Below, one piece after another: positions 50,968 to 63,882 of a DNA stretch of 64,000 bases; the stretch's first letter is position 1, and each line of letters begins with the position of its first letter. The stretch comes from Pantoea trifolii (GTDB lineage Bacteria; Pseudomonadota; Gammaproteobacteria; Enterobacterales; Enterobacteriaceae), in NCBI RefSeq assembly GCF_024506435.1, contig NZ_JANIET010000001.1, positions 1,426,001 through 1,490,000 on the forward strand, written 5' to 3'. The notes under the pieces were generated by a model that ran no database searches, was not told where the DNA came from, and saw only the letters and a program-made list of their open reading frames with translations. Position numbers and translations under genes: made by a program.

Positions 50968-53900
50968 TTGAGCCAGGAATATACAGAAGATAAAGATGTT
51001 TCGTTACAACCGCTGAGCAGTGGACGTCGTCTGCTGGAAGCGTTGCTCATTCTTGTGGCCTTGTTCGCCATCTATTTGATGGTGTCGCTGGTTAGTTTTA
51101 ACCCTTCAGATCCAAGCTGGTCACAAACCGCATGGCACGAACCTATCCATAATTTGGGTGGTAGCGTCGGCGCATGGCTGGCCGATACGCTATTGTTCAT
51201 TTTTGGCGTGATGGCTTACGCCATTCCTCCCGTCATTATTGGTCTGTGTTGGATCACCTTCCGCCAACGCGATCGCCAGGATTACATCGACTACTTTGCC
51301 GTGGGTTTACGTCTGATTGGCGTACTGGCGCTGGTGGTAACAACCTGTGGTCTTGCGGCGCTCAACGTAGATGACATCTGGTATTTTGCTTCCGGCGGCG
51401 TCATTGGCAGCCTGGTCAGCAATGCAATGGCACCTTGGTTCAGTTCGGCTGGTGGCACCTTAACGCTGCTGTGCGTCTGGGCTGCCGGGATCACCCTTTA
51501 CACCGGTTGGTCATGGCTGACGATTGCCGAGAAGATCGGTGGCGTGGTGATGGGTGTTCTGACCTTTGCCAGCAACCGTTCACGCCATGATGAACCCTGG
51601 CAGGAAGAAGAATACGACGACGAAGAGCAGGCTGATGAGGCGTCGCCTTCAATGCCTGCTTTACAGCCTGCAAATGAAGAAGACGATGTCTTGTTAGCCA
51701 AACCGCGCAAGATCAGCGAACCCGTTGCTGCAGAGTTGGGCGACGATCCGCTGCTGGCGAAGGCCAGTGCGGCAACTGCTGCTGCGATTGCGGTTACCAC
51801 GCAAGCCGCACAGCAAAGCCCAGCCGTCGCGCAGCCTGGGACAAGTGCACCTGCAGAACCCGTCGCGATGCCGCGCGTTGCAGAATCTGCTGCCCAGCCA
51901 ACGTCGGTTCCACAGCCTGTCGCTGCGGCGCCCGATCCGATCGCGCAACCTTCTACGCCGCTCTATCGTTTCGAGATGCCAAATGAACCGGCACCTTCGC
52001 CGTTTTCGCCGGCTGATGACGATGAAGGCCCAAGTATGGGCAACTGGCAGGATGCCGCTTCATCTTCAGCGCCTTTAAACAGTGTCGCCGCCGCTTCACT
52101 GGCTGCGGGAGCAGTAAAAGCAGCATCTTCAACAGCTGCTTATTCGCCTGCTTTCGATATCGTGCCTGAGCGTGATTACAACCCGCAGGTGAAGCAGGGC
52201 ATTGGCCCAGAATTGCCGCGTCCGAATAAGGTTAAGTTGCCAACTCGACGCGAGTTAGCGTCGTACGGTATCAAGTTGCCTTCGCAGCGTATGGCGGAAG
52301 AGCAGGCTAAAGATGCTGAGCAGCAACAGCCGGAAGTCACCGCGTCTTACAGCGTTCCTCCTCAGGAGGATGATGTTGAGCTGCAAGAGGCGCAGTTGCG
52401 TGAAGCCTTCGCATCACAGCAGCAGAATCGTTACGGTGAAAGCTGGCAGGGCGCGTCTGAGCCTGAAGATGAGGATGCATTGCAGCAGGCTCAACTGGCA
52501 CGTCAGTTCGCCATTCAGCAGCAGCAACGCTATAACGAATCTGATGTGAAAGAAGCGCCGGTCTTTAATCTGGATACCTCGTCTGCGTTTGATTTTTCGC
52601 CAATGAAAGATCTGGTCGACGACAGCCCAAGCGAGCCGCTATTTACGATCTCTGCAACGCCAGAGCCGGAAGAACCCGCGCAGTGGCAGCAACCTGCTGC
52701 GCCGGAGCCTGCGTCATTACCTTCATTAAGTGCTGAATCTAGCCCGTGGTCGTCACCGGAACAGGAAGCCTATTCTGCGCCGCCTGCACCAGTGAAACCT
52801 GCAGCGCCAGCACAGGATAGCTTGTTCCATCCGTTCCTGGTTCGCCATGAACAGCCACTGGAAAAACCTTCTACGCCGCTGCCAACGCTGGATCTGCTCA
52901 CGTCACCACCGGCAGAAGAAGAGCCGGTGGATATGTTTGCGCTGGAGCAAACGGCGCGACTGGTTGAGGCTCGACTGGCTGATTATCGTGTGAAGGCGGA
53001 AGTGGTAGGTATTTCGCCTGGGCCGGTCATCACCCGTTTTGAGCTCGACTTAGCGCCAGGCGTTAAAGCTTCACGTATCTCTAACTTATCGCGTGACCTG
53101 GCGCGTTCACTGTCAGCGGTTGCCGTGCGCGTGGTGGAAGTCATTCCAGGTAAGCCTTATGTCGGGCTTGAACTGCCAAATAAACATCGTCAAACAGTTT
53201 ATCTGCGCGAAGTGCTGGATTGTCCTAAATTCCGTGAAAATCCGTCACCGCTTGCAGTGGTATTAGGGAAAGACATTGCTGGCCAGCCGGTTGTGGCTGA
53301 TTTGGCGAAAATGCCTCACTTACTGGTTGCCGGTACCACTGGTTCCGGTAAATCGGTGGGCGTTAACACCATGATCATTAGCATGTTGTATAAAGCCACG
53401 CCGGAAGAAGTGCGCTTTATCATGATCGACCCGAAAATGCTTGAGCTGTCAGTCTACGAAGGCATTCCGCATCTGCTGACCGAAGTGGTTACTGATATGA
53501 AAGATGCGGCCAATGCGCTGCGCTGGAGTGTCGGTGAAATGGAGCGTCGCTATAAGCTGATGTCTGCGCTGGGCGTGCGTAATCTTGCCGGATATAACGA
53601 GAAGATTGAGCAGGCTGCGGCGATGGGCCGACCAATTCCCGATCCGTTCTGGAAGCCGGGCGATAGCATGGATACCACGCCGCCGGTGCTTGAAAAACTG
53701 CCTTATATCGTGGTACTGGTCGACGAATTTGCCGATCTGATGATGGCGGTCGGTAAGAAGGTTGAAGAGTTGATTGCTCGTCTGGCACAGAAAGCACGTG
53801 CGGCGGGTATTCACCTGGTGCTGGCGACACAGCGTCCGTCGGTCGATGTGATTACCGGTCTGATCAAAGCCAACATCCCGACGCGTATCGCCTTTACCGT

Positions 53901-54354
53901 TTCCAGTAAGATTGACTCACGCACCATCCTTGATCAAGGCGGTGCGGAATCGCTGCTGGGCATGGGTGACATGCTGTACATGCCGCCAAACTCCTCAATG
54001 CCAGTGCGCGTGCACGGTGCATTCGTGCGCGACCAGGAAGTCCATGCGGTCGTTCAGGACTGGAAAGCACGCGGTCGCCCGCAATACATCGAAAGCATCA
54101 CCGCTGGTGAAGAGAGTGATAGCGCGGCTGGCGGTATGATGGGTGATGAAGAGCTGGATCCGCTGTTCGATCAGGCGGTCTCTTTCGTGGTGGAAAAACG
54201 CCGGGCGTCCATTTCTGGGGTTCAGCGCCAGTTCCGTATTGGTTATAACCGTGCTGCACGCATCATCGAGCAGATGGAAGCGCAGGGCATCGTTTCTGAA
54301 CCGGGACACAATGGCAACCGTGAAGTGCTTTCACCGCCGCCACACGAAATGTAA
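50968..54354 (+). CDS. ftsK: DNA translocase FtsK (TTG start)
   Basis: FtsK links division to chromosome segregation: it joins the divisome and pumps DNA to activate XerCD at dif. The 1128-residue protein has an N-terminal domain with four membrane helices (about 20-195), a long low-complexity linker rich in Ala, Pro, Gln and Glu (about 210-650), a RecA-like motor with Walker A GTTGSGKS (789-796) and Walker [13 protein letters not shown], and a C-terminal winged-helix gamma domain that reads KOPS. It starts with TTG after CTGGAGAG, as in E. coli. The linker is shorter than in E. coli (about 1329 residues total). Confidence 0.97.
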   Translation: MSQEYTEDKDVSLQPLSSGRRLLEALLILVALFAIYLMVSLVSFNPSDPSWSQTAWHEPIHNLGGSVGAWLADTLLFIFGVMAYAIPPVIIGLCWITFRQRDRQDYIDYFAVGLRLIGVLALVVTTCGLAALNVDDIWYFASGGVIGSLVSNAMAPWFSSAGGTLTLLCVWAAGITLYTGWSWLTIAEKIGGVVMGVLTFASNRSRHDEPWQEEEYDDEEQADEASPSMPALQPANEEDDVLLAKPRKISEPVAAELGDDPLLAKASAATAAAIAVTTQAAQQSPAVAQPGTSAPAEPVAMPRVAESAAQPTSVPQPVAAAPDPIAQPSTPLYRFEMPNEPAPSPFSPADDDEGPSMGNWQDAASSSAPLNSVAAASLAAGAVKAASSTAAYSPAFDIVPERDYNPQVKQGIGPELPRPNKVKLPTRRELASYGIKLPSQRMAEEQAKDAEQQQPEVTASYSVPPQEDDVELQEAQLREAFASQQQNRYGESWQGASEPEDEDALQQAQLARQFAIQQQQRYNESDVKEAPVFNLDTSSAFDFSPMKDLVDDSPSEPLFTISATPEPEEPAQWQQPAAPEPASLPSLSAESSPWSSPEQEAYSAPPAPVKPAAPAQDSLFHPFLVRHEQPLEKPSTPLPTLDLLTSPPAEEEPVDMFALEQTARLVEARLADYRVKAEVVGISPGPVITRFELDLAPGVKASRISNLSRDLARSLSAVAVRVVEVIPGKPYVGLELPNKHRQTVYLREVLDCPKFRENPSPLAVVLGKDIAGQPVVADLAKMPHLLVAGTTGSGKSVGVNTMIISMLYKATPEEVRFIMIDPKMLELSVYEGIPHLLTEVVTDMKDAANALRWSVGEMERRYKLMSALGVRNLAGYNEKIEQAAAMGRPIPDPFWKPGDSMDTTPPVLEKLPYIVVLVDEFADLMMAVGKKVEELIARLAQKARAAGIHLVLATQRPSVDVITGLIKANIPTRIAFTVSSKIDSRTILDQGGAESLLGMGDMLYMPPNSSMPVRVHGAFVRDQEVHAVVQDWKARGRPQYIESITAGEESDSAAGGMMGDEELDPLFDQAVSFVVEKRRASISGVQRQFRIGYNRAARIIEQMEAQGIVSEPGHNGNREVLSPPPHEM

Positions 54355-54378
54355 ATTATCGCGTGCGATTGTCTGCTT

Positions 54379-54412
54379 ATGGGCCAGTTAACACTGGCCC
54401 ATTGTTTATCTG
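54379..54412 (+). terminator. Terminator after ftsK
   Basis: GGGCCAGT and ACTGGCCC form an 8 bp stem with a TTAA-type loop, followed by ATTGTTTATCTG. The T-run is interrupted. A second small stem, TCCTGTC/GACAGGA, is at about 54450-54470 in the lolA leader. Confidence 0.7.
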
Positions 54413-54529
54413 TTGGTCGATCCCCATATCTTCGGGAGCTTTCGGCTTTTTCTCCTGTCGAAGAGACAGGACGACAACTACGTTTAATGCAGTAAGTGTC
54501 GGGAAACAATGAATAAGGAATCGAATCAG

Positions 54530-55141
54530 ATGAAATTACGCGTTATTGCCTGTGGCCTGTTGGCCAGTTTTGTTTCCGCATCAGTATTGGCGGATGCGTC
54601 CAGCGATCTGCAACAGCGTCTCAATAAGGTGAACAGCTTCCATGCCAGCTTCAGTCAGAAAGTGACCGATGGCAGCGGCGCCAACGTGCAGGATGGTGAA
54701 GGTGAGCTGTGGGTTAAGCGCCCAAGTTTGTTTAACTGGCACATGACCGCGCCGGACGAAAGTGTAATTATCTCTGATGGCAAAAATCTATGGTTCTACA
54801 ATCCCTTCGTTGAACAAGCGAGTGTTAGCCTGCTGCAAAAAGCGGCCAGCAATACGCCGTTTATGCTGATTGCGCGTAACCAACCAAGTGACTGGAAACA
54901 GTACAATATTAAGCAGCAGGGCGATAATTTCGAGCTAACGCCGAAAAGCAGTGATGGCAACCTCAAGCAGTTCACCATCAATGTGACATCGTCTGGCACC
55001 ATCAATAAGTTCAGCGCGATTGAGCAAGATGGTCAGCACAGCGATTATCAGCTGAAGAGCCAAAACAACGGTGCCATTAGCCCAGACAAATTCACCTTTA
55101 CGCCGCCAAAAGGGGTAACGGTGGACGATCAACGTCAGTGA
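54530..55141 (+). CDS. lolA: Periplasmic lipoprotein carrier LolA
   Basis: LolA takes lipoproteins from LolCDE and carries them across the periplasm to LolB. The 203-residue product has a signal peptide ([21 protein letters not shown]) and the conserved [30 protein letters not shown] and [10 protein letters not shown] segments. I chose the ATG at 54530, with AAGGAA 9 bases upstream; an ATG at 54509 would add seven polar residues. It is 7 bases before rarA. Confidence 0.96.
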   Translation: MKLRVIACGLLASFVSASVLADASSDLQQRLNKVNSFHASFSQKVTDGSGANVQDGEGELWVKRPSLFNWHMTAPDESVIISDGKNLWFYNPFVEQASVSLLQKAASNTPFMLIARNQPSDWKQYNIKQQGDNFELTPKSSDGNLKQFTINVTSSGTINKFSAIEQDGQHSDYQLKSQNNGAISPDKFTFTPPKGVTVDDQRQ

Positions 55142-55148
55142 GGTCTCG

Positions 55149-56495
55149 GTGAGTAACCTGTCTCTGGATTTTGCACCTTCGAATGAGTTTCAGCCGCTGG
55201 CCGCGCGTATGCGGCCAGCTACGCTGCAACATTACATTGGGCAGCAGCATTTGCTGGCGCCTGGTAAACCGCTGCCGCGCGCTATTGAGGCTGGGCATCT
55301 GCATTCGATGATTTTGTGGGGACCGCCGGGGACAGGGAAAACAACATTAGCCGAGATCATCGCCCATTACGGTAAAGCTGATGTTGAGCGGATTTCTGCG
55401 GTGACTTCTGGCGTCAAAGAGATTCGTGAAGCGATAGAGCGCGCCCGGCAAAATCGTCAGGTGGGCCGACGCACCATTCTGTTTGTCGACGAAGTTCATC
55501 GCTTTAACAAAAGTCAGCAGGATGCATTCCTGCCACATATTGAAGATGGCACCATCACGTTTATCGGTGCCACCACCGAAAATCCCTCGTTTGAGCTCAA
55601 CTCGGCGCTGCTATCGCGTGCTCGTGTCTATTTACTCAAATCTCTCACCACTGCTGATATCGAACAGGTTTTGCTGCAGGCGATGCAGGATGACGATCGC
55701 GGTTATGGCAAAAGCGATATTGTGCTGCCGGATAATACGCGCCACATGATTGCAGAGTTGGTGAACGGGGATGCGCGTCGGGCACTGAATACGCTGGAAA
55801 TGATGGCGGATATGGCTGAGAGCAACGCCAAAGGCCAGCGTGAATTAACGCCACAATTGCTTAACGAAGTTTCCGGTGAAAGAGCGGCGCGTTTCGATAA
55901 CAAAGGCGATCGTTTCTACGATCTGATCTCCGCTCTGCATAAATCGGTACGTGGTTCAGCACCCGATGCGGCACTTTACTGGTATGCAAGAATCATCACC
56001 GCCGGCGGCGATCCGCTGTATGTCGCGCGCCGTTTGCTGGCTATCGCTTCGGAAGATGTCGGGAACGCCGATCCGCGCGGCATGCAGGTTGCGTTAGCGG
56101 CCTGGGATTGCTTCACTCGCGTCGGTCCAGCTGAAGGCGAAAGGGCAATTGCGCAGGCGATTGTCTACCTTGCCAGCGCACCCAAAAGTAATGCCGTTTA
56201 CACCGCGTTCAAAGCCGCGATGCGCGATGCGCGCGAGTTTCCTGACTACGATGTGCCGGAACATTTACGCAATGCGCCGACCAAATTGATGAAGGAGATG
56301 GGGCTGGGTAAAGAGTATCGCTATGCGCACGACGAGACTAACGCCTATGCCGCTGGCGAAGTCTATTTCCCGCCAGAAATGGCGCAGACACGCTACTATC
56401 AACCGACGAATCGCGGGCTTGAAGGGAAAATTGGCGAAAAACTCGCCTGGCTGGCTGAGCAGGATCAAAATAGCCCGATAAAACGCTACCGCTGA
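55149..56495 (+). CDS. rarA: Replication-associated recombination ATPase RarA (GTG start)
   Basis: RarA (MgsA) is an AAA+ ATPase related to clamp loaders that acts at stalled replication forks. The 448-residue protein has Walker A GPPGTGKT (about 58-65), Walker [15 protein letters not shown], sensor 1 GATTENPSF and a C-terminal tetramerisation domain. It starts with GTG after GAGGTC, 7 bases past the lolA stop, so it is cotranscribed with lolA. Confidence 0.97.
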   Translation: MSNLSLDFAPSNEFQPLAARMRPATLQHYIGQQHLLAPGKPLPRAIEAGHLHSMILWGPPGTGKTTLAEIIAHYGKADVERISAVTSGVKEIREAIERARQNRQVGRRTILFVDEVHRFNKSQQDAFLPHIEDGTITFIGATTENPSFELNSALLSRARVYLLKSLTTADIEQVLLQAMQDDDRGYGKSDIVLPDNTRHMIAELVNGDARRALNTLEMMADMAESNAKGQRELTPQLLNEVSGERAARFDNKGDRFYDLISALHKSVRGSAPDAALYWYARIITAGGDPLYVARRLLAIASEDVGNADPRGMQVALAAWDCFTRVGPAEGERAIAQAIVYLASAPKSNAVYTAFKAAMRDAREFPDYDVPEHLRNAPTKLMKEMGLGKEYRYAHDETNAYAAGEVYFPPEMAQTRYYQPTNRGLEGKIGEKLAWLAEQDQNSPIKRYR

Positions 56496-56498
56496 TAA

Positions 56499-57887
<1,389 letters not shown>

Positions 57888-57903
57888 TTAACGCGCAATG
57901 ATA

Positions 57904-57932
57904 TAAGCCCGGCAATGCCGGGTTTTTTGTTT
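57904..57932 (+). terminator. Terminator after serS
   Basis: AAGCCCGGC and GCCGGGTT form a GC-rich stem with an AAT loop, followed by TTTTTTG, 17 bases past the stop. Confidence 0.92.
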
Positions 57933-58200
57933 CTTAAGCTTAAAGATAATTATTTTTTAGTCGGAATTAATCAGAAATAAACGTTATCGACAATAAATGG
58001 CCATTAACCATTAAAAATCATAAATTCAAATAGATAGATGTCTGCCTGTTATCTTTCATCTTGCCGCTAACCCGCTGAAGATAAATAAAATAAATTGTGC
58101 TGCAGCAAATCGTGCGGCGACGATTTTTTGCACATTGACTTTAAAATAGCAAATGGCAAACTGCGCGCAATTATCGTCATCTCTTTTGGTTTTATTCCCT
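57933..58200. other. AT-rich serS-ycaD intergenic region
   Basis: After the serS terminator the region is AT-rich to about 58100. A terminator-like hairpin is at 58107-58131, without any gene upstream of it. It may be part of a leader or the end of an unannotated small RNA. E. coli carries dmsABC and ycaC in this interval; they are missing. Confidence 0.5.
58107..58131 (+). terminator. Orphan terminator-like hairpin before ycaD
   Basis: AAATCGT and ACGATTT form a 7 bp stem with a GCGGCG loop, followed by TTT. It is about 70 bases upstream of the ycaD start. Confidence 0.55.
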
Positions 58201-59352
58201 ATGTCAACCTGGTCGCGCCCCGTCGTTTTGCTGCTTTGCGGCTTAATGCTCATGACGGTGTCTATTGCTGTGCTTAATACGCTGGTACCGTTATGGCTTA
58301 CCCATGATCAATTGCCAACCTGGCAAGTGGGTATGGCTAGCTCATCGTATTACACCGGTAATTTGCTGGGCACTTTGCTCGCGGGCTGGTTGATCACTCG
58401 TTACGGTTTTAATCGCTGTTTCTACCTGGCCAGTGTGCTTTTCGCCGTTGCGACCATGGGCATGGTGATGCTGGACGGTTTTTATAGCTGGACCATGCTG
58501 CGCTTCACCGCAGGTGTGGGTTGTGCACTGATTTGGGTGGTGGTTGAGAGCGCCTTATTATGCAGCGGTACCGTACGTAATCGTGGTCAGCTGCTCGCGG
58601 CATATATGATCATCTACTACCTCGGCACGGTTGCCGGCCAGTTGTTGGTGAGTCGTGTGTCGACAGAACTGCTCCACGTGATTCCGTGGGTGACTGCGCT
58701 GATTATCTGTGCGGTGTTGCCGGTCGTATTTGTGCATGTCAACGCCAGCGCTGCGACGGAGGAGGCTTCAACGAGTCACCTTTGGGTGATGTTGCGTCGT
58801 CGTAGCTCTCGTCTCGGCATCAATGGCTGCATCATTTCCGGTATCGTTCTCGGCTCGCTTTATGGCTTGATGCCTTTATATCTGTCGCATCAGGGCATGA
58901 GTGATGCAACCGTCGGTTACTGGATGGCGTTACTGGTCAGCTCGGGCATTGTCGGCCAGTGGCCAGTAGGACGTTTAGCCGATCGCTTTGGTCGCCTGTT
59001 GGTGCTACGTGTGCAAGTATTCGTGGTTATTCTCGGTGCGATTGCCATGTTGGGTGATGCTGCGATGGCCCCAGCACTGTTTGTGCTGGGGCTGGCGGGT
59101 TTTACTCTCTACCCAGTGGCGATGTCCTGGGCGTGCGAAACCGTGGCGCATCATGAGTTAGTGGCGATGAATCAGGCATTACTGTTCAGCTATACCGTGG
59201 GTAGTTTGGTGGGGCCGGGAATGACGTCAATGCTGATGCAGAACTACTCTGACCGCCTGCTGTTTGTGATGATTGCTGCAGTTGCACTGGTTTATCTGGT
59301 GATGTTACTGCGCAAAGCCGATCATCAGGCAACGCCGGTTGCACATGCTTAA
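58201..59352 (+). CDS. ycaD: MFS transporter YcaD
   Basis: YcaD is an inner-membrane major facilitator protein of unknown substrate. The 383-residue protein has about twelve helices, the motif [14 protein letters not shown] between helices 8 and 9 and [18 protein letters not shown] between 2 and 3. The ATG at 58201 gives [11 protein letters not shown] as in E. coli; an ATG at 58153 would add 16 residues. No clear ribosome site is seen at the chosen start. Confidence 0.93.
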   Translation: MSTWSRPVVLLLCGLMLMTVSIAVLNTLVPLWLTHDQLPTWQVGMASSSYYTGNLLGTLLAGWLITRYGFNRCFYLASVLFAVATMGMVMLDGFYSWTMLRFTAGVGCALIWVVVESALLCSGTVRNRGQLLAAYMIIYYLGTVAGQLLVSRVSTELLHVIPWVTALIICAVLPVVFVHVNASAATEEASTSHLWVMLRRRSSRLGINGCIISGIVLGSLYGLMPLYLSHQGMSDATVGYWMALLVSSGIVGQWPVGRLADRFGRLLVLRVQVFVVILGAIAMLGDAAMAPALFVLGLAGFTLYPVAMSWACETVAHHELVAMNQALLFSYTVGSLVGPGMTSMLMQNYSDRLLFVMIAAVALVYLVMLLRKADHQATPVAHA

Positions 59353-59370
59353 CGCATTAATATGAAATAG

Positions 59371-59404
59371 TAAAAAGGGGAGCCAGCGGCTCCCCTTTTG
59401 TTTG
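59371..59404. terminator. Bidirectional terminator between ycaD and pflA
   Basis: AAAAGGGGAGCC and GGCTCCCCTTTT form a 12 bp stem with an AGC-type loop, with T-runs on both strands. Confidence 0.93.
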
Positions 59405-59407
59405 CGG

Positions 59408-60148
59408 TTAATACATCACTTCATGACCGTAGCTGGCGAGGATATTCTTCACTCGCTCCATGGTTTCTTTGCTCGGCGGCTTGACACCATCCAGCTTGTA
59501 CTCTTCACCCATGGCAATCCATTTGTGTTTGCCTAACTCGTGATAAGGCAGCAGTTCAATCTTCTCAATGTTATCCATATCCTTAGTGAACTCACCTAAG
59601 CGATGTACGGAATCATCATCATTAGAGTAACCAGGCACAACAACGTAACGAATCCAGGTACGTTTGCCTCTCTTCTGCAGATAGCGCGCAAAGTCCAGCG
59701 TACGGTGATTGGAAACGCCCACCAAAATCTCATGTACATCATCATTGATCTGTTTTAAGTCGAGCATGACCAAATCAGTGGCATCTAGCAATTCATCGAT
59801 CACCGGGTCGTAGCGACGAACAAAGCCGTTGGTGTCGAGACAGGTGTGAATGCCTTCGGCCTGGCAGGCGCGGAACCAGTCACGCACAAACTCGGCTTGT
59901 AAGATCGCTTCGCCACCCGACGCCGTAACGCCGCCACCAGATGCATTCATGAAGTGACGATATGAGAGCGCATCCTTCATCAACTCTTCGACGGTAACTT
60001 CTTTACCGCCATGCGTGTCCCATGTATCGCGGTTATGGCAATACAGGCAGCGCATTAGACAGCCCTGAAAAAAGGTGATGAAACGGATGCCTGGGCCGTC
60101 AACGGTGCCGCAGGATTCAAAGGAGTGGATACGACCGATGGTTGACAT
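59408..60148 (-). CDS. pflA: Pyruvate formate-lyase-activating enzyme PflA
   Basis: PflA is a radical SAM enzyme that makes the glycyl radical on PflB under anaerobic conditions. The 246-residue protein has the 4Fe-4S motif C30-x3-C34-x2-C37 ([13 protein letters not shown]), the [13 protein letters not shown] motif and the YHELGKHKW tail motif. It lies 164 bases downstream of pflB, past a terminator, so it likely has its own promoter plus readthrough, as in E. coli. Confidence 0.98.
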   Translation of the reverse strand: MSTIGRIHSFESCGTVDGPGIRFITFFQGCLMRCLYCHNRDTWDTHGGKEVTVEELMKDALSYRHFMNASGGGVTASGGEAILQAEFVRDWFRACQAEGIHTCLDTNGFVRRYDPVIDELLDATDLVMLDLKQINDDVHEILVGVSNHRTLDFARYLQKRGKRTWIRYVVVPGYSNDDDSVHRLGEFTKDMDNIEKIELLPYHELGKHKWIAMGEEYKLDGVKPPSKETMERVKNILASYGHEVMY

Positions 60149-60219
60149 TGCGATGGATTCTCCAGGTGAGCCTGAACATCAGGCAGCACAATCTATGTCG
60201 TGCTCTAACAGTGAAAGTC

Positions 60220-60262
60220 GATTTTGCCAGGTAGCCAGCACCAGCAAGCTGGCAAAACGGAC
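60220..60262 (-). other. Inverted repeat in the pflB-pflA gap
   Basis: TTTTGCCAG (60223) and CTGGCAAAA (60249) form a 9 bp inverted repeat about 16 bases apart, between the pflB terminator and pflA. It may be an operator or a leader hairpin for pflA; no regulator is recognised. Confidence 0.45.
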
Positions 60263-60267
60263 TTGTG

Positions 60268-60297
60268 GAGAAAAGGCTCCCGCAGGAGCCTTTTAAT
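60268..60297 (-). terminator. Terminator after pflB
   Basis: AAAAGGCTCC and GGAGCCTTTT form a 10 bp stem with a TGCG-type loop; the arm itself provides the T-run on the minus strand. Confidence 0.88.
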
Positions 60298-60312
60298 CTC
60301 AGCAAAGTGCTC

Positions 60313-62595
60313 TTACAACGACTGAGTGAAGGTACGGGTAATTACATCTTTCTGCTGCTCTTTGGTGAGCGAGTTGAAGCGAACAGCATAACCGGATACG
60401 CGAATGGTCAACTGTGGATACTTCTCAGGATGCTCCATCGCATCCAGCAGCATCTCACGGTTCATCACGTTAACGTTCAGATGCTGACCGCCCTCAATGT
60501 TAGCTTCATGGTGGAAATATCCATCCATCAAGCCAGCAAGGTTAGTTTTACGCACGTTATCATCTTTACCCAGCGCATTTGGCACGATGGAGAAGGTATA
60601 AGAGATACCGTCTTTAGCGTAAGCGAAGGGCAGTTTCGCGACAGAGGTCAGTGAAGCCACCGCACCTTTCTGGTCACGGCCGTGCATTGGGTTAGCACCC
60701 GGCCCGAATGGCGCACCCGCACGACGTCCGTCAGGCGTATTACCGGTTTTCTTACCATAAACCACGTTAGAGGTAATGGTCAGCACTGACTGTGTCGGCA
60801 CCGCATTGCGGTAGGTTTGCAGTTTCTGAATTTTCTTCATGAAACGTTCAACCAGATCGCACGCCATGTCATCAACGCGAGAGTCATTGTTACCAAACTG
60901 CGGATATTCCCCTTCAATTTCGAAGTCCACCGCTAAACCATCTTCATCACGGATGGTTTTCACTTTGGCGTATTTGATAGCAGAAAGTGAGTCAGCCGCA
61001 ACAGACAGACCCGCGATACCACATGCCATGGTGCGATAAACGTCACGGTCGTGCAGCGCCATCAGTGAAGCTTCGTAGCTGTACTTATCGTGCATGTAGT
61101 GAATGATGTTCAGGGAGGTGACGTACTGCTTCGCCAGCCAATCCATGAAGTGATCCAGACGCTCCATCACGATGTCAAAATTAAGAATCTCGTCAGTGAT
61201 TGGCGCTTCTTTCGGGCCTACCTGCATTTTCAGTTTTTCATCAACGCCACCGTTGATTGCATACAGCAGGGTTTTTGCCAGGTTGGCACGCGCACCGAAG
61301 AACTGCATCTGCTTACCGACAATCATTGGGCTAACGCAGCAGGCGATAGCATAGTCATCGTTGTCGAAGTCAGGGCGCATCAGGTCGTCATTCTCATATT
61401 GCAATGAGGACGTATCGATAGAAACTTTTGCGGCGTATTTCTTGAAGTTAACCGGCAGTTTTTCTGACCACAGGATGGTCATATTTGGCTCCGGAGATGG
61501 TCCCATGGTGTAAAGCGTATTCAGGAAACGGAAGGTGCTTTTGGTCACCAGAGTACGGCCATCGACGCCCATACCCGCTAATGATTCTGTTGCCCAGATT
61601 GGATCACCGGAGAACAGCTCATCGTATTCAGGCGTACGCAGGAAGCGCACCATACGCAATTTCATTACCAGATGGTCAATCAGTTCCTGTGCGTCTTCTT
61701 CAATCAGTTTCCCGGCCTGAATATCGCGTTCGATATACACATCAAGGAAGGTGGATACGCGACCGAAGGACATCGCCGCACCATTCTGTGATTTCACCGC
61801 CGCGAGATAGCCATAGTAAGTCCACTGTACGGCTTCTTGTGCATTGGTCGCGGGCAGTGAGATATCTGAACCATACTTCGCAGCCATCTCTTTGATCTGA
61901 CCTAGCGCACGGTGCTGTTCAGAGATCTCTTCACGCAGGCGAATGGTGGCTTCGAGGTCAACGCCATTCTCCATATCGCTCTGCAGAGAATTAAACTGTG
62001 CAACCTTGTCTTTCATCAGGTAATCGATGCCGTACAGCGCGACGCGGCGATAGTCACCAATGATACGACCGCGGCCATAGGCATCAGGCAAACCTGTCAG
62101 TACGCCTGATTTACGGCAGCGCATGATGTCTGGGGTATAAACATCGAATACGCCCTGGTTATGAGTTTTACGGTAATCAGTGAAGACCTTTTTCAGCGCG
62201 GGATCGAGTTCGCGGCCATAAACCTTGCAAGAGCCCTCAACCATTTTGATGCCGCCAAACGGAATGATGGCACGTTTCAGAGGCGCTTCAGTTTGCAGAC
62301 CGACAATTTTTTCCAGAGATTTGCTGATGTAGCCGGCGTCGTGAGAGGTGATGGTTGAAGCCAAATCGGTGTCAAAATCCACCGGCGCGTGAGTGCGGTT
62401 CTCGATTTTAATACCTTCAAGCACGCTATCCCACAGCTTAGTAGTGGCCGGCGTCGCGCCCGCGAGGAAGGATTCGTCGCCTTCATACGGTGTATAGTTT
62501 TTCTGGATAAAGTCACGGACGTTGACGCTGTTCTGCCATTCGCCGGCGCTAAATCCTTCCCAGGCTAACGCCATTTTTTCATTCAGTTCGGACAT
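60313..62595 (-). CDS. pflB: Pyruvate formate-lyase PflB
   Basis: PflB splits pyruvate with CoA into acetyl-CoA and formate during fermentation. The 760-residue protein has the catalytic cysteine pair in IACCVSPM (about 419-420) and the radical glycine G735 in [10 protein letters not shown]. The C-terminal RVSGYA region is also where YfiD-type spare parts act. The ATG at 62595 follows GGCAGGT. It lies 69 bases after focA and is expected to be cotranscribed with it as well as from promoters inside focA. Confidence 0.99.
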   Translation of the reverse strand: MSELNEKMALAWEGFSAGEWQNSVNVRDFIQKNYTPYEGDESFLAGATPATTKLWDSVLEGIKIENRTHAPVDFDTDLASTITSHDAGYISKSLEKIVGLQTEAPLKRAIIPFGGIKMVEGSCKVYGRELDPALKKVFTDYRKTHNQGVFDVYTPDIMRCRKSGVLTGLPDAYGRGRIIGDYRRVALYGIDYLMKDKVAQFNSLQSDMENGVDLEATIRLREEISEQHRALGQIKEMAAKYGSDISLPATNAQEAVQWTYYGYLAAVKSQNGAAMSFGRVSTFLDVYIERDIQAGKLIEEDAQELIDHLVMKLRMVRFLRTPEYDELFSGDPIWATESLAGMGVDGRTLVTKSTFRFLNTLYTMGPSPEPNMTILWSEKLPVNFKKYAAKVSIDTSSLQYENDDLMRPDFDNDDYAIACCVSPMIVGKQMQFFGARANLAKTLLYAINGGVDEKLKMQVGPKEAPITDEILNFDIVMERLDHFMDWLAKQYVTSLNIIHYMHDKYSYEASLMALHDRDVYRTMACGIAGLSVAADSLSAIKYAKVKTIRDEDGLAVDFEIEGEYPQFGNNDSRVDDMACDLVERFMKKIQKLQTYRNAVPTQSVLTITSNVVYGKKTGNTPDGRRAGAPFGPGANPMHGRDQKGAVASLTSVAKLPFAYAKDGISYTFSIVPNALGKDDNVRKTNLAGLMDGYFHHEANIEGGQHLNVNVMNREMLLDAMEHPEKYPQLTIRVSGYAVRFNSLTKEQQKDVITRTFTQSL

Positions 62596-62664
62596 GATAT
62601 ACCTGCCTTATTTAGGGAGACTTTGACGTATGGCGCGCTGCTTCAGCACGCCCGTACCAATTCA

Positions 62665-63525
62665 TTAATGCACCGGCTCATCGCCACGCAGATAGATTAC
62701 CCAGTAGGTCAAACCGACTAATAATCCGCCGCCAATAATGTTGCCGATGGTTACGGGAATAAGGTTGTTAAGAATAAAATCGCTAACGCTGAGTGATGGA
62801 AACTGTGCTGCGCTTGCCCCCGCCATTTGCCAGAATTCCGGGCTGGCAAAGTCACGGATAACAATGGCCATCGGAATCAGGAACATGTTTGCGATGCTAT
62901 GTTCAAAGCCGCAGGCAACAAACATCGCTACCGGTAAAATCATCGCAAACATTTTATCCATCAGGCTGCGGCCGGAGTAACTCATCCATACCGCCAGGCA
63001 AACCATTAAATTGGCGAGCGTGCCGAGACTGACGGCTTCGATAAAGGTGTGATGCATCTTGTGGTCAGCGGTTTGCAGAAGGTTTAAGCCCCAGGCACCA
63101 TTCGCCACCATGTGTTCACCGGCTAACCAGATAAGTGCTACAAAGAACAGCGCGCCAAACAGATTACCAATGTAGACGGTCAACCAATGTCGACCGAGTT
63201 GCAGCCAGGTGATACGGCCGCTGGCTTTTGCCACCACGATCAGAACAGTTGAGGTGAACAGGTCCGCTCCGCACACGACCACTAACATTAAACCGAGTGA
63301 GAAACAGATACCGCCGATCAGTTTTGCTATGCCGTAGGGCATGGCTCCACTTCCGGTGGTCGCAGTGATATAGAAGACAAATGCGATAGAAATAAATACG
63401 CCAGCAGTAATGGCAAGGAAGAATGTGGTTAAAGGACGTTTAGTAGCTTTATATATGCCGGCCTCTTCTGCAACTTTCGCCATTGCCGCCGGTAATAATG
63501 AATTAAAAGGGTTGTCAGCTTTCAC
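62665..63525 (-). CDS. focA: Formate channel FocA (GTG start)
   Basis: FocA is a pentameric inner-membrane channel that exports and imports formate. The 286-residue protein has six helices and the FNT motifs VCGADLFTSTVLIVVAKASGR and ANLMVCLAVWMSYSGRSLMDK, with the gating histidine in DHKMHHTFIEAV. I chose the GTG at 63525 because GGAGAG lies 8 bases upstream and the product (KADNPFNSLLPAAMAKVAEEAG) matches E. coli; a TTG at 63540 is less likely. Confidence 0.95.
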   Translation of the reverse strand: MKADNPFNSLLPAAMAKVAEEAGIYKATKRPLTTFFLAITAGVFISIAFVFYITATTGSGAMPYGIAKLIGGICFSLGLMLVVVCGADLFTSTVLIVVAKASGRITWLQLGRHWLTVYIGNLFGALFFVALIWLAGEHMVANGAWGLNLLQTADHKMHHTFIEAVSLGTLANLMVCLAVWMSYSGRSLMDKMFAMILPVAMFVACGFEHSIANMFLIPMAIVIRDFASPEFWQMAGASAAQFPSLSVSDFILNNLIPVTIGNIIGGGLLVGLTYWVIYLRGDEPVH

Positions 63526-63804
63526 ACTAACGCTCTCCAAAAATTGCCTGTAAAGATACTAACAAAGGAGTATAGGTCAGAAATTGATGTGGATCATATT
63601 TGACCGGAAGGTACCTGATAAGCGAAGCGAGTTGGCATGCATTTTTCAATTAACTAATTGAATTTATTAAAATAAATAATTTTTAATTTATGCAAAATAA
63701 GTTGAAGGCGACTGCAGTTGAGGGTCGATTTTGTTAAATATCATTAACGAATGAAGCATAATTGTTATTCAATAATACGCTTTAATCTCTTTGCATGTTC
63801 AATA
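63526..63804 (-). promoter_or_regulatory. focA-pflB promoter region
   Basis: The region between ycaO and focA is AT-rich (63640-63720) and carries anaerobic control. An FNR box is at 63584-63597, and a weaker FNR-like site, TTGTT-N4-ATCAT, is at 63731-63744. No gene is seen in it. Confidence 0.6.
63584..63597. promoter_or_regulatory. FNR box upstream of focA
   Basis: TTGAT-GTGG-ATCAT matches TTGAT-N4-ATCAA at 9 of 10 fixed positions, 59 bases before the focA start. FNR activation of focA-pflB is known in E. coli. Confidence 0.82.
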
Positions 63805-63842
63805 TAAAAAAATGGCACTGATTTTTTTCAGTGCCATTTAGC
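63805..63842 (-). terminator. Terminator after ycaO
   Basis: AATGGCACTGA and TCAGTGCCATT form an 11 bp stem with an A/T loop; on the minus strand it is followed by TTTTTTTATA. Confidence 0.92.
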
Positions 63843-63882
63843 AATACGCTAATGTCTATAAATAAGAATTAAAGCGTTAAGG

